The notes under the pieces are model-generated. The model had not been told where the DNA came from. It saw nothing but the letters and a program-made list of their open reading frames with translations, and did no database searches. A program made the translations under genes and the position numbers. A DNA stretch of 64,000 bases from Siminovitchia terrae (lineage in GTDB: Bacteria > Bacillota > Bacilli > Bacillales > Bacillaceae_C). The stretch lies in the NCBI RefSeq assembly GCF_003605405.2, contig NZ_QYTW02000003.1, positions 1 through 64,000 of the forward strand, written 5' to 3'. Below, one piece after another: positions 37,143 to 46,549 of the stretch (position 1 is the first letter of the stretch; every line of letters starts with the position of its first letter).

Positions 37143-38033
37143 TTAGCTATTTGGTATTTTTTTTACTGTATTCAATACAGCTTGCAAATCCAATCTTTCC
37201 TCTTCGGATAAAGGAACAAGCGGCAAGCGCACGGACCCTACATCAAATCCTGTAAGCTGCAGTGCCGTTTTAATTGGCGCAGGGTTGGGAGCCTTGAAAA
37301 TCCCCCTCATAAACGGAAGCAGCTGCTGGTGTATAACCGCTGCCTTTGCATGGTCACCTCTTAAGAACAATTGTACCATGTCTTGCATTTCTTCTCCGAT
37401 AACATGACTGGCAACAGAGACAACTCCCATCCCGCCGATGGAAAGCACCGGCAATGTCAAAGCATCATCGCCGCTGTATAACATAAAGTCATCAGGCGTA
37501 TTGGATATAATTTTTGCCATGGCATCCAAGTCGCCACTCGCTTCTTTAACTGCAACAATATTATCAATCTTTGACAGTTCAATAACAGTATCAGGCAATA
37601 AGTTTATCGCTGACCTTCCCGGAATATTGTAAAGCATGACGGGCAATTTTGTGGCGCCTGCAATTGCTTCGAAATGTTTAAATAAACCAGCTTGGTTTGG
37701 CTTGTTATAATACGGTGCAACCAACATGATTGCATCAACCCCAAGCTCTTCGGCTTTTTTTGTTAATTCGATGGATGCATACGTATTGTTGCTTCCTGTA
37801 CCGGCAATAACAGGAACACGGCCGGCCGTTTCTCTGACAACATGTTCAAAAAGAGCAAGTTTTTCTTCAGTCGTCAAAGTAGGAGATTCACCGGTTGTTC
37901 CAGCCACGACAAGAGAATCCGTACCACTATTTATCAAGTGATTCACAAGTTTAGAAGTTTTTTGGAAATCAACGTTTCCTTTAATATCAAAGGGTGTCAC
38001 CATTGCCGTTGATACCCTGCCAAATTGAGCCAT
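37143..38033 (-). CDS. dapA: 4-hydroxy-tetrahydrodipicolinate synthase
   Basis: 296 residues. Condenses pyruvate with aspartate semialdehyde, the first committed step to diaminopimelate, lysine and dipicolinate. GTTGESPTL near 46-54 (substrate Thr pair), the Tyr of YNIPGRSA near 135, and the Schiff-base Lys in VAVKEASGD near 164. The start is MAQFGRVSTAM after GAGGTGTGAGTGT; five further upstream codons in frame are excluded. It begins 11 bases after dapG in the asd-dapG-dapA operon. Confidence 0.97.
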   Translation of the reverse strand: MAQFGRVSTAMVTPFDIKGNVDFQKTSKLVNHLINSGTDSLVVAGTTGESPTLTTEEKLALFEHVVRETAGRVPVIAGTGSNNTYASIELTKKAEELGVDAIMLVAPYYNKPNQAGLFKHFEAIAGATKLPVMLYNIPGRSAINLLPDTVIELSKIDNIVAVKEASGDLDAMAKIISNTPDDFMLYSGDDALTLPVLSIGGMGVVSVASHVIGEEMQDMVQLFLRGDHAKAAVIHQQLLPFMRGIFKAPNPAPIKTALQLTGFDVGSVRLPLVPLSEEERLDLQAVLNTVKKIPNS

Positions 38034-38044
38034 ACACTCACACC

Positions 38045-39286
38045 TCAATCATATAATTCATATTCAATTTTTTCATTTTGCAATTCAAAGGCATCATGCA
38101 GTACATTTACTGCATTCTCCAATTCATTTCCTTCAACAAGGACCCAGATGGTTGTATGACTGTCAGCCGATTGAAGAATTCGGATTTCCTTTTCAGCCAA
38201 GGCAGTTACAATTTTAGCTGTAACGCCTGGGACCCCTGTGATGCCAGCACCAACAATTGATACTTTGGCACATTGTTGTTCCACGACTGGATCATAGCCT
38301 GCTGCATTCAATTCAGCAACAGCGCGTTCGACAGTATCTTCAGGAATCGTATAAACTACCCCTGTTGGTGAAATATTGATAAAGTCGACGCTGATATTCG
38401 CATTAGCCATTGCTTTAAAGACTTCAGATTGGAAATTATACTGTCCTTTTTTTGCAGTAACTTTTATTTGAGAAATATTTTCCAGAAAAGCGATCCCAGT
38501 AACCAACTGGTCGCGCACTTCATGCTGTTCGATTTTGCGATTTAACGTTGTAACAAGTGTGCCCGGTGAATCGGAATAAGTCGATCTGATCCTAAGTGGA
38601 ATTTTAGCTTGCATAGCGATTTCGACCGCGCGTGGGTGAATGACTTTCGCCCCCTGATAAGCCATGTTACACACTTCATCGTATGTAACAACCGGAAGCG
38701 GCCGCGCCTTTTTAACAATTCGCGGATCGGCTGTCATCATTCCCTCAACGTCGGTAAAGATATCAATAAATTCTGCATTCAATGCCGCTCCAAGAGCTGC
38801 TGCTGAAGTATCGCTTCCTCCTCGGCCAATCGTTGTAACATCACCGTTTTCCGCTGCTCCCTGGAAGCCAGCGACTACTACTACATCATATGTCTTCAAT
38901 TCCTCTTTAAGCCGACCACAGTTCATTTTCAAAATTTTGGCGTTTGTGAAATCAGCATTCGTGAGAAATCCTGCCTGCGCACCAGACAATGCTGTCGCTT
39001 TAATACCTTTCTCATTTAACATATGTGTGAAAACGACACTTGAGATTGTCTCGCCGCAGGATACGAGCATATCTTTTTCTCTGCTGGTAAGGGTTGTTTT
39101 TTTATCCCCTATCAAACCTAATAATGTATCTGTTGCATATGAGTCCCCTTTTCTCCCCATCGCTGATACAACCACAACTACCTTATTGCCGTTATCTAGA
39201 GCTTTTTGTATATGTCTTTTTGCGTGAGCACGTGTTTCACTATTTTTTACGGATGTTCCACCAAATTTCTGAACTACAACTTTCAT
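38045..39286 (-). CDS. dapG: Aspartate kinase I (diaminopimelate-sensitive type)
   Basis: 413 residues. Phosphorylates aspartate. N-terminal kinase signature VVQKFGGTSVKN (residues 4-15), TTIGRGGSDTSAAAL near 155, and two C-terminal ACT domains (about 270-335 and 345-405). The operon with asd and dapA matches the DapG isozyme, which in B. subtilis is inhibited by meso-diaminopimelate; the inhibitor here is inferred from context. Preceded by GGTGTTAGA. One internal promoter is not excluded. Confidence 0.96.
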   Translation of the reverse strand: MKVVVQKFGGTSVKNSETRAHAKRHIQKALDNGNKVVVVVSAMGRKGDSYATDTLLGLIGDKKTTLTSREKDMLVSCGETISSVVFTHMLNEKGIKATALSGAQAGFLTNADFTNAKILKMNCGRLKEELKTYDVVVVAGFQGAAENGDVTTIGRGGSDTSAAALGAALNAEFIDIFTDVEGMMTADPRIVKKARPLPVVTYDEVCNMAYQGAKVIHPRAVEIAMQAKIPLRIRSTYSDSPGTLVTTLNRKIEQHEVRDQLVTGIAFLENISQIKVTAKKGQYNFQSEVFKAMANANISVDFINISPTGVVYTIPEDTVERAVAELNAAGYDPVVEQQCAKVSIVGAGITGVPGVTAKIVTALAEKEIRILQSADSHTTIWVLVEGNELENAVNVLHDAFELQNEKIEYELYD

Positions 39287-39308
39287 TCTAACACCCCAAA
39301 TTTAAAAT

Positions 39309-40373
39309 TTAACTGTGCTGCGGCGTTGATACTAAACCCAATTTGACAAGACTCTGTGCAATTTGGACTGTATTTAGAGCTGCTCCTTTAAGCAGATTAT
39401 CAGATACGATCCACAAATGGAATCCAGTTTTTTCATCCAAATCTCTACGGATCCTTCCTACAAATACATCGTCTTTTCCTACTGCCATAGCTGGCATCGG
39501 ATAGATTTGCTCATCCGGATTGTCCTGAAGTGTTACACCCTGTGCTTCTGAAAGGACTCGCTTAATATCTTCAACTGTTACATCGTTTTGTCCAACTTCA
39601 ATATAGACTGATTCAGAATGTCCAGTTTCGACCGGAAGCCGTACACAAGTTGCTGCAACCTTCAAAGCTGGAAGGCCCATGATTTTTTTCGTTTCATTGA
39701 TCATTTTCAGTTCTTCCAATGTATAACCATTTTCAGAGAATTGATCGATTTGTGGAATGGCATTAAAAGCAATTTGGTAATGTTTATCCGCTCCACCCAC
39801 TGGTAGAACTTCAGGCGTAAACTCTTCTTCATCAATAATGGATTTAGTTTGGTTATTTAACTCTGCAATCGCTTGAGCTCCTGCACCAGATACTGCCTGA
39901 TAAGTAGAAACGATCACTTTGTTCAAACCAAATTCTTTTCTGATTGGCTCAAGGGCTGCAACCATCTGAATAGTTGAACAGTTTGGATTGGCGATAAGCC
40001 CTTTATGATCCTTTACAGCCTCTTCGTTCACTTCCGGAACCACGAGCGGAACTTCAGGGTCCATTCGGAATGCACTTGTATTATCTATAACAATTGCCCC
40101 GCGTTTCACTGCTTCGGGCGCGAATTTCTTGGATACGCTCCCTCCCGCACTGAATAAGGCAATATCTACTCCTTCGAATGATTCTGGAACAGCCTCTTCA
40201 ACCGTGAGAGTTTCCTCTTTAAATTGGATTTGTTTACCTGCTGAACGGGCTGATGACAGCAGCGTCAACTTTCGAATCGGAAAGTCCCTTCTTTCCAAAG
40301 TTTTTAAAATTTGCTGTCCCACTGCTCCAGTCGCACCCATGACGGCGACATGATAACCTGTAGTTTTTTCCAT
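39309..40373 (-). CDS. asd: Aspartate-semialdehyde dehydrogenase
   Basis: 354 residues. Reduces aspartyl phosphate with NADPH. N-terminal nucleotide site VAVMGATGAVGQQ (about 9-21), catalytic Cys in IANPNCSTIQM near 131, and His in the substrate-binding RLPVETGHSESVYIE near 255. First gene of asd-dapG-dapA. In B. subtilis spoVFA-spoVFB precede it; here only a fragment of spoVFB remains upstream, and R2 and R1 repeats separate it from asd. Confidence 0.97.
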   Translation of the reverse strand: MEKTTGYHVAVMGATGAVGQQILKTLERRDFPIRKLTLLSSARSAGKQIQFKEETLTVEEAVPESFEGVDIALFSAGGSVSKKFAPEAVKRGAIVIDNTSAFRMDPEVPLVVPEVNEEAVKDHKGLIANPNCSTIQMVAALEPIRKEFGLNKVIVSTYQAVSGAGAQAIAELNNQTKSIIDEEEFTPEVLPVGGADKHYQIAFNAIPQIDQFSENGYTLEELKMINETKKIMGLPALKVAATCVRLPVETGHSESVYIEVGQNDVTVEDIKRVLSEAQGVTLQDNPDEQIYPMPAMAVGKDDVFVGRIRRDLDEKTGFHLWIVSDNLLKGAALNTVQIAQSLVKLGLVSTPQHS

Positions 40374-40542
40374 TTGAAAGACTCTCCTCCTAATCCCAAC
40401 TGCCTGTGTTTAGGCCCATAAGGACTATTTCAATAATAACCATTTTAACACACTTTACACTGCTATCGAAATCATTTTCTTCGAAATATTGAATTGGCGG
40501 GAAAAGGTAGATGATTGCATCCGCCTTTTCCCGTGAACACAA

Positions 40543-40792
40543 TTAAGAAAAGCGCAATGCGCGCAGGCATAAGGTGAATTTTGATGAGGGAGTTCCTCAG
40601 CCACCACGGCAAAGCTGCTCATTTCAATTACATCGTGAAAAGCTTCCTTGAATAAGCTGTGCCGCAGGAGCACATTCTTCCTGAATAAACTTCCACGTGG
40701 CTTGATCCTTGCGCCAATGGCGCCTGGCCGCCTCAGTCCGCCACATCCTGGCTTCGCCTGCACTAGTACTTCCTGTACGGCGCAGCTAGACT
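40543..40792 (+). repeat. R2 repeat (middle form)
   Basis: From TTAAGAAAAGCGCAATGCGC to CTGTACGGCGCAGCTAGAC. Shares inner blocks with the copy at 28782 in reverse orientation. An R1 copy starts two bases after its end. Confidence 0.85.
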
Positions 40793-40794
40793 TA

Positions 40795-40990
40795 ATCAAA
40801 TGCGCCTTGGCGTATTTGCGCCCAGATTTTATCGAGCTTTAGCTCGATAAATTTCCTCTGAAAATCTGTGGCGTCCGCCGGAGGCTTTGACTTTATTCAG
40901 CCGGGTTTGCCCCCCCCACTGAATGGAATAACAATATGCATTCATCTCACCACTTACAGAAGTGGGAGACTTCTGCTGAATGAAGTTAAA
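40795..40990 (+). repeat. R1 repeat copy, next to R2
   Basis: Complete copy. The second palindrome loop is changed (GAGCTTTAGCTC) while the stem is kept. Confidence 0.93.
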
Positions 40991-41031
40991 TCTTAATTTG
41001 AACAAAGTATGTCATCTAATTTTATATTTCT

Positions 41032-41316
41032 TTAAGAAAAGTCCCTAAACCTTTCGATTATCACTGGTTGTACTTGGTATCCGTTAATAGCGGCTTCCAC
41101 TGTTTCAGGCAGCATTTCCATACGAGCAACCATCGAAGTAGGCTTTTTTTCTGGATCGTCCTGGCCATACGGAATAAAGTATATATTCTTGGCAGCCATG
41201 AGCCTCATCAGATTTACGCCATTCAATCCTAGAGCATCATTGGTGGAGATTCCTAAAACTACAGGCTTCCTGTTTCTCAGCGTAGCTTTTGCCGCCATGA
41301 GTACCGGACTGTTAGT
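41032..41316 (-). pseudogene. spoVFB: spoVFB fragment (dipicolinate synthase B, C-terminal part)
   Basis: About 94 residues: NSPVLMAAKATLRNRKPVVL, then GISTNDALGLNGVNLMRLM, IYFIPYGQDDPEKKP and a C-terminal QPVIIERF. This matches the C-terminal half of SpoVFB/DpaB, the flavin-type subunit that with SpoVFA makes dipicolinic acid in the mother cell. The N-terminal ~110 residues and spoVFA are missing: upstream of TNSPVL the frame hits a stop and the sequence turns into AT-rich DNA with ACTCATGG repeated nearby. An ATG inside (41298) could permit translation of 88 residues but not a working enzyme. Confidence 0.8.
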
Positions 41317-41620
41317 AAATTACTCATGGTAGTAAAAAACACTCATGGCAATTGAACATAGATAATAAAGTTGTTAAAATTCCATCACGAAAATCCGCAT
41401 TATTTATAGTGTTAATATGACCAATGTGTTGGTTTAAAATAAAGTTTGATCAAAATAGGCGTATAAAAGCCTAGTCTAACAAAAAGATTAGAGCCTGCTT
41501 TTGAAAAACAGATTGATCAAAATAGGCTCAAAAAAATATTCGTTGTGGAGATGTTTTATAATTGGCACTTGCAAATCATTCAATTCATTGCACTAATTCT
41601 GGGTCCGGTCTATCTATCCA

Positions 41621-41691
41621 TTATTTAAAATAATTTATTCCTATTGCTTCTCTTACTTCTAAAAGGGTTTCTGCTGCTACTGAACGCGCAC
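41621..41691 (-). pseudogene. trpS: Out-of-frame C-terminal end of trpS
   Basis: Directly after the trpS stop, another frame encodes [20 protein letters not shown]...GINYFK and then TAA. This is the usual C-terminal helix of TrpRS. It becomes continuous with trpS if the A5 run at its end had six A residues. See the trpS entry. Confidence 0.7.
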
Positions 41692-42630
41692 TTAGACTTC
41701 CTTTTTCAATACTTCAAACACAAAATCCAGATGTTTTTCATAATAGTTTCTTTTATTTCTAATTGGTTCTAATTCTGCTTGAAGTATATCATTCAAATAT
41801 TTCTTCACTTTTACGTCTCCTAAACCACCCTTTCTATAATGTTCTTTCATTTCTTCTAATTGCAATTTATCTGAACAAAATGCATCTAAGTATGTAAAGA
41901 CAGTATTATTCTCTACATTTCCAGGATCTTCTACTCTAATATGATTTGGATCTGTATACATTGACATAACCTTCTTTTTAATAATGTCTGGGGAGTCCGA
42001 AAGGTATATTGCATTATCTAATGATTTACTCATTTTAGCTTTACCATCAATACCAGGTAATCTCCCTAAACCCTTTTCTGGAAGTAATACATTTGGTTCG
42101 ATTAGTACATCTCTTTTATATATAGAATTAAAGCTTCTTACAATTTCTTTGGTTTGTTCAATCATAGGTATTTGATCTTCTCCAACCGGAACCACAGTTG
42201 CTTTAAAAGCTGTAATATCTGCTGCTTGACTAACTGGATAAATAAGAAATCCAATAGGCAAACTCTCGTTAAAATTCTTTTCCTTAATTTCATTTTTAAC
42301 AGTAGGGTTCCTTTTAAGTCTAGAAAGTGTAACTATATTAAGATAATGCATTGTTAATTCATGAAGCTCTGGTATTTGTGACTGAACAAAGATATTTACT
42401 TTAGAGGGATCAATACCTACTGATAAGTAATCTAATGCTACTTCATTAAGGTTATTTCTAATTTTTTCGGGATTTCTTGCATTATCAGTTAAGGCTTGTT
42501 GATCTGCAATCATAATAAAACTATTATATTGGTCTTGTAATTCAACCCGATTTTTCAAAGAACCTATATAGTGCCCGATATGAAGTTTACCTGTAGGTCG
42601 ATCTCCTGTTAACAAGATTTCTTTTTTCAT
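41692..42630 (-). CDS. trpS: Tryptophanyl-tRNA synthetase, probably 3'-frameshifted
   Basis: 312 residues before the stop. Class I synthetase charging tRNA-Trp. HIGH motif in [13 protein letters not shown] (residues 13-25), KMSKS motif in AKMSKSLDN near 195-203, and ADQQALTDN near 43. The frame ends FEVLKKEV, but the expected last ~26 residues continue in another frame, so a one-base loss in an A run (or an assembly error) has cut the C-terminus. The core is intact and may stay active. Preceded by a T-box leader with a Trp specifier. This second-type TrpRS with its own T-box may be an extra copy. Confidence 0.85.
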   Translation of the reverse strand: MKKEILLTGDRPTGKLHIGHYIGSLKNRVELQDQYNSFIMIADQQALTDNARNPEKIRNNLNEVALDYLSVGIDPSKVNIFVQSQIPELHELTMHYLNIVTLSRLKRNPTVKNEIKEKNFNESLPIGFLIYPVSQAADITAFKATVVPVGEDQIPMIEQTKEIVRSFNSIYKRDVLIEPNVLLPEKGLGRLPGIDGKAKMSKSLDNAIYLSDSPDIIKKKVMSMYTDPNHIRVEDPGNVENNTVFTYLDAFCSDKLQLEEMKEHYRKGGLGDVKVKKYLNDILQAELEPIRNKRNYYEKHLDFVFEVLKKEV

Positions 42631-42654
42631 TTGTTCTCTCCTTAATGTTTATAG

Positions 42655-42945
42655 TTAAAAAAATAAAAAACTCCGCCCTAAATTAATAGGACGGAGATCA
42701 TTTCCGTGTTGCCACCTAAATTGTGTAATTATTTTAATAAATATAATTACACCCCTCATTATCAAGTACTAACATACTCTATCTGCTATAAGGTGCAGCC
42801 CACCACTTGGATACTCTCTTTATAGATTTCACCTTGTTCCTTCAAGGTCCATTCACTAAATTTCTTCTTGCTAGGTTCTCAACTACCCTAACTCTCTGTA
42901 TTGAAGCTAAATTTAATTACTTCTCCTCATCATAGGACATCACCA
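42655..42945 (-). promoter_or_regulatory. T-box riboswitch (Trp) upstream of trpS
   Basis: Read on the minus strand: stem I region with GTTGAGAACC, a specifier loop GTGAATGGACC giving UGG (42849-42851) for tryptophan, the T-box sequence GGTGGCAACACGGAA (42701-42715), and a terminator CTCCGTCCTA/TAGGGCGGAG (42671-42696) ending in TTTTTTATTTTTTT. Uncharged tRNA-Trp should favour the antiterminator and switch trpS on. Confidence 0.92.
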
Positions 42946-43072
42946 TTATTTTATTGTACTTATTATATAAACTTTTTTCTCCAGATTCAAATCATCTTCT
43001 TATCCACTAGCTTGCCATATAAATAAAGAAAAAAATCCTGCAATTTTAATCAAACCTTGTTAAGTCCCTTAA

Positions 43073-44278
43073 TCATTTGAAGATGTCCACTGGAGACTGT
43101 TTAACAGAACACAATTTATTAGCAATTCCTACAAAATACTCTACCCCATACTTTAAAGCTTTTTCGTCTATCATAAACTTGGGATGATGTAATGGGAAAG
43201 CCTTTCCAGAATCAGCATTATGTACTCCTATAAACTGCATGGAACTAGGAACTACTTCGGAATAAGCTGAAAAGTCTTCTGTTCCAAAGAAAGGTTCCTC
43301 GACATTAATTACGTTATTTTTTCCACAAACTTCTTCTACTACTGCTCTCGATATATCAACTGCATTCTTTTCATTGACAACAGCTGGATACCCTAAATAC
43401 CAAAGCATTTCATAACTGGCTCCATGTGCTTCTGTGATACCTTTTACAATTTGTTCCAAAAATTCCCTTGCCTTTACTCGACTATCATGATCTAAGGAAC
43501 GAATCGTTCCACCAAGCTCGGCATATTCTGGAATAACGTTTAATGCACTACCACTTGTGAACTTCGTGATGGAAACAACCGGTGCTTTAAGTACTGCAAT
43601 TTTTCTTGAAACAATTTGTTGAATACTTACGGCGATTTCTGCACCTATAATAAGTGGATCGATCGTTAATTCAGGCGTAGAAGCATGTCCGCCACGCCCG
43701 ATTATTTTTAGTTCAAAGTCATCAGCAATAGCACAAAATACTCCTTCTCTTATACAAATAGTTCCCGTTTTCTCGTGAGGAGTAACGTGAAGTGCGAACG
43801 CATAGTCTACCCCTTCCAGCACACCTTTTTCTACTAATTCCGAAGCGCCCCCGGGTAAAACTTCTTCAGCATGCTGAAAAATAAATCTAATTTCTCCATG
43901 GATTTCTTTCCTATTATTAGATAAAATTTTTGCTGCACCTAATAACATTGCAGCATGTGCATCATGACCGCATGCATGCATAACGCCATGATTTTTTGAC
44001 TTAAACTCAACATCAGTTTCCTCTTTAATAGGGAGGGCATCGATATCTGCACGAAATGCTATTGTATACTGTTTCTCACTAGATTCTTTTAGGCCTTTCA
44101 GGACAGCGAGAACGCTTGTTTTAGTTGGTCTCGTCACTTCTAGGCCAGAAAAATTTTTTAATAGATTATATATATATTCAGAAGTCTTATGCTCTTCATA
44201 CGAAAGTTCAGGATTTTCATGGAAATGGCGTCTCCATTTAATAACCTCATCCTCTATGATGCCTCGTGTTGTCTTCAT
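43073..44278 (-). CDS. M20 family amidohydrolase/peptidase
   Basis: 401 residues, of the N-acyl-amino acid/hippurate hydrolase type. Metal ligands visible: HACGHDAHAAML near 103-114, the Glu pair in FQHAEEVLPGG near 138, and a late His in AFPLHHPKF. The central lid domain contains GRGGHASTPE. It releases amino acids from N-acyl conjugates; the precise substrate is not predictable. GGGGGTTCTT precedes the ATG. It follows no clear operon and lies upstream of the trpS T-box, reading in the same direction. Confidence 0.92.
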   Translation of the reverse strand: MKTTRGIIEDEVIKWRRHFHENPELSYEEHKTSEYIYNLLKNFSGLEVTRPTKTSVLAVLKGLKESSEKQYTIAFRADIDALPIKEETDVEFKSKNHGVMHACGHDAHAAMLLGAAKILSNNRKEIHGEIRFIFQHAEEVLPGGASELVEKGVLEGVDYAFALHVTPHEKTGTICIREGVFCAIADDFELKIIGRGGHASTPELTIDPLIIGAEIAVSIQQIVSRKIAVLKAPVVSITKFTSGSALNVIPEYAELGGTIRSLDHDSRVKAREFLEQIVKGITEAHGASYEMLWYLGYPAVVNEKNAVDISRAVVEEVCGKNNVINVEEPFFGTEDFSAYSEVVPSSMQFIGVHNADSGKAFPLHHPKFMIDEKALKYGVEYFVGIANKLCSVKQSPVDIFK

Positions 44279-44974
44279 AAGAACCCCCTCTTTTTTAATA
44301 TTAGGATTATTCGGAAATTAATTACTTAAAGTGTCCTCCTTCCATTAATTTAATAAATGTGAAAAAACTTAATATCATTGCTATATCCATCAATATGATT
44401 TTTGGAAACTATTCCACAAGCTTGCTCTTTAATTTCCTATATTATTCGCAAACATCATTTTAAAGAGGATCATATTTAATGCATTGAGCGATGATTATGG
44501 TTAATCGGAGACATAACTTGTAATAAGAAATTTAGAAATACCAACTTTACTTAATTTGATGTTGTAATTGGAGCTTCGCATCTCGGGCAATCCTATGTAA
44601 AAATAGAGGGGAGTCAAAGTTTCGAGGCCACTAATAACAACATCTTAAAACGATCGTGGGGCCAACAAGCAAAGGATCGTCGCTTTCTCCGCCCTGTGAC
44701 AACGGCAAATGGTTGGCCCCCGCCGCGCGCTTAAGTCGGCCCAGGATATCATCTAACATGGCCGGGTGATTTAGCGCACACGCATTGATATTCTTTGTGA
44801 GCGAGTACGGCTGAATCCGCAAAAAGGCTCAACATTGTTCGCCCCCTTTGCTTAACCATTCAGAAGAAGACCGCAGGGATGTCCCGTGCTAAATGAGATT
44901 CAGATTGGGTTTGGGCCTCTTTTAACAGTTTTGAAATCCATATATTGTGACAAATTTAGGTGGAGAGTGATCTA
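44279..44974. other. Gap with GC-rich insert, unidentified
   Basis: About 700 bases between the M20 and Eis-type genes. 44580-44900 is much more GC-rich than its flanks. A minus-strand frame of 63 codons (44631-44822) has no ribosome site and no known family. Probably debris of transferred DNA. Confidence 0.35.
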
Positions 44975-46231
44975 CTAAAAAGAGGTCATACAACTAGGCT
45001 TTTGAACCGGCTGAAACAGTTGATCTAGTTCCTTCTTAAACCGGGGATCCGATACTTTTACTAAGCTATAGTCATGCAGCTTTTGAAAAGATACAGCGCC
45101 CATGATGAGTGAGGAGAAATTAGCAATGTCCAGCTCAATGGTAACGTCTGGGGTACCTTCATCCAACAAGGAAGCTCTTCCCCCCTGAAAGTGAACAAGT
45201 GTGTTTCCCTCGTTTTCCGGCAGTAATTTGTCCAGAACCCGTATTTCTACTGTTAATGTCTTTCCACCAAAATTGTGATCAGAAAGGTCAGCAAATAATT
45301 TTGGTACGTTAATAATTCTGTACATTATCCCCACACCTGTTTGATGGATTTGAATGTTTGATTCTGGAAGTAGATTATCGTACCCGTTGCTCGGATCAAC
45401 CAATAAATGGTGAAAGTCTTCATCCTGTGTGTTTAAAATTATCCGTTGAATTTGATCTGCCTGGCTGGAAAGGAATGTGCACAATTCTGAAAAAGCTTCA
45501 GGCGTTTCATAGATAAATTCCTTAACTATAAGATCATAGGCAGAAAAATTATCCTCAGGACAGAGCCTTTTGAATTTGAAAACTAGATAACCTTCAATTC
45601 TACCATCTTTTTTGTAAGCAACTATATGATCATCCGGATCGGCAAACATCAACTTTGCTTCCATTTCGGTTTTGGCGATCATACCATGCGTAAGTTCCGT
45701 ATAACGTTGATAGCAATCTAACACCAATTCTTGGTCAAGCTCTGTAACACGAATTATGTGTTTTTTGGTACCTCTATTTTGAAAGTGACTAGGATTGACC
45801 CGATATTGATTTACCTTCGTGCCGACACCAAACCCCAACTGTTTGTAAAAATCAACACGAAACGGACTTAATAACGTGATACTAACCTCGCGTTCCCGAT
45901 AGTAACGCAAGAAATAGGAAAGCAGATCACGACCTACTTTTTCTTTTTTACGCATGATATCAACCGCTACCAAACCGACTCCCCCTACTGGTAACGGATG
46001 GGAGAAGACATTCATTGTATAATGATGAAGTCTCATGCTGCCCAATAAAGTTTCATCTTCAAACAAACCATAGAACTCAGAGCTGTTGTCCTGATTATGT
46101 GCCATAACAAAGCGTTCCCGCAAGTTCCCGCCGGTTACAGGCAGGTCAAATTCGGTGTCGGGGAAAGCCCCTCGAATGAGAGGAACGTATTTTTCAAAGT
46201 CTTCCTCAGTTAATTTACGGATAACACGCAC
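44975..46231 (-). CDS. Eis-type GNAT acetyltransferase
   Basis: 418 residues. Two GNAT-like domains and a C-terminal sterol-carrier-protein-like domain, the Eis layout. The acetyl-CoA loop is in VAVDIMRKKEKVGRDLLSYF (about 91-111); LGFGVGTKVNQYRV follows. Eis proteins acetylate aminoglycosides or peptides, so a role in drug or peptide modification is possible but not shown. The start is set at a GTG eight bases after AAAGGTGG, reading VRVIRKLTEEDFEKY; upstream GTG codons overlap the SD. Confidence 0.85.
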   Translation of the reverse strand: MRVIRKLTEEDFEKYVPLIRGAFPDTEFDLPVTGGNLRERFVMAHNQDNSSEFYGLFEDETLLGSMRLHHYTMNVFSHPLPVGGVGLVAVDIMRKKEKVGRDLLSYFLRYYREREVSITLLSPFRVDFYKQLGFGVGTKVNQYRVNPSHFQNRGTKKHIIRVTELDQELVLDCYQRYTELTHGMIAKTEMEAKLMFADPDDHIVAYKKDGRIEGYLVFKFKRLCPEDNFSAYDLIVKEFIYETPEAFSELCTFLSSQADQIQRIILNTQDEDFHHLLVDPSNGYDNLLPESNIQIHQTGVGIMYRIINVPKLFADLSDHNFGGKTLTVEIRVLDKLLPENEGNTLVHFQGGRASLLDEGTPDVTIELDIANFSSLIMGAVSFQKLHDYSLVKVSDPRFKKELDQLFQPVQKPSCMTSF

Positions 46232-46243
46232 TGCAAACACCAC

Positions 46244-46549
46244 CTTTATGTTATTTTACCCCCAAAATCGTTCGTATTATCTATTCCAGCCTTTGGTCTT
46301 TCAAGAGATTCAAAAATGAGCTTAGTAAAGTAGCCACCTTCAATAATTATACTTCTTCTTTCTTCTAGAAAATAAAGTAATATTAGTAGCTTTCGAATAT
46401 CCTTTGGCCTGATTGAGGGCTTCTTCGGTAATTCGCTACCAGATCAAGTATTATAAAGCAAAGGCCTGAACAATAGCTCCTGCACTTTTTACAAAAAAAT
46501 GAGCATGAATCCTTTACCGATGGTACAAATTCGTTGATTTTAGATATAT
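46244..46549. other. Intergenic stretch, no gene seen
   Basis: About 300 bases of AT-rich DNA between the aldehyde dehydrogenase and the Eis-type gene. Short open stretches on the minus strand lack start sites. Confidence 0.4.

Noticed and set aside
38664-39227. 187-codon plus-strand frame opposite dapG
   Set aside because: Antisense shadow of aspartate kinase, with no SD and an unlikely composition.
6147-41316. tRNA or rRNA genes in the core
   Set aside because: I saw no cloverleaf with conserved TTC arms and no rRNA sequence; the GGTTCAAACCC-like parts of R1 are hairpin sequence, not tRNA arms.
44631-44822. 63-codon minus frame in the GC-rich island
   Set aside because: No start context and no family; kept only as part of the gap note and the island finding.
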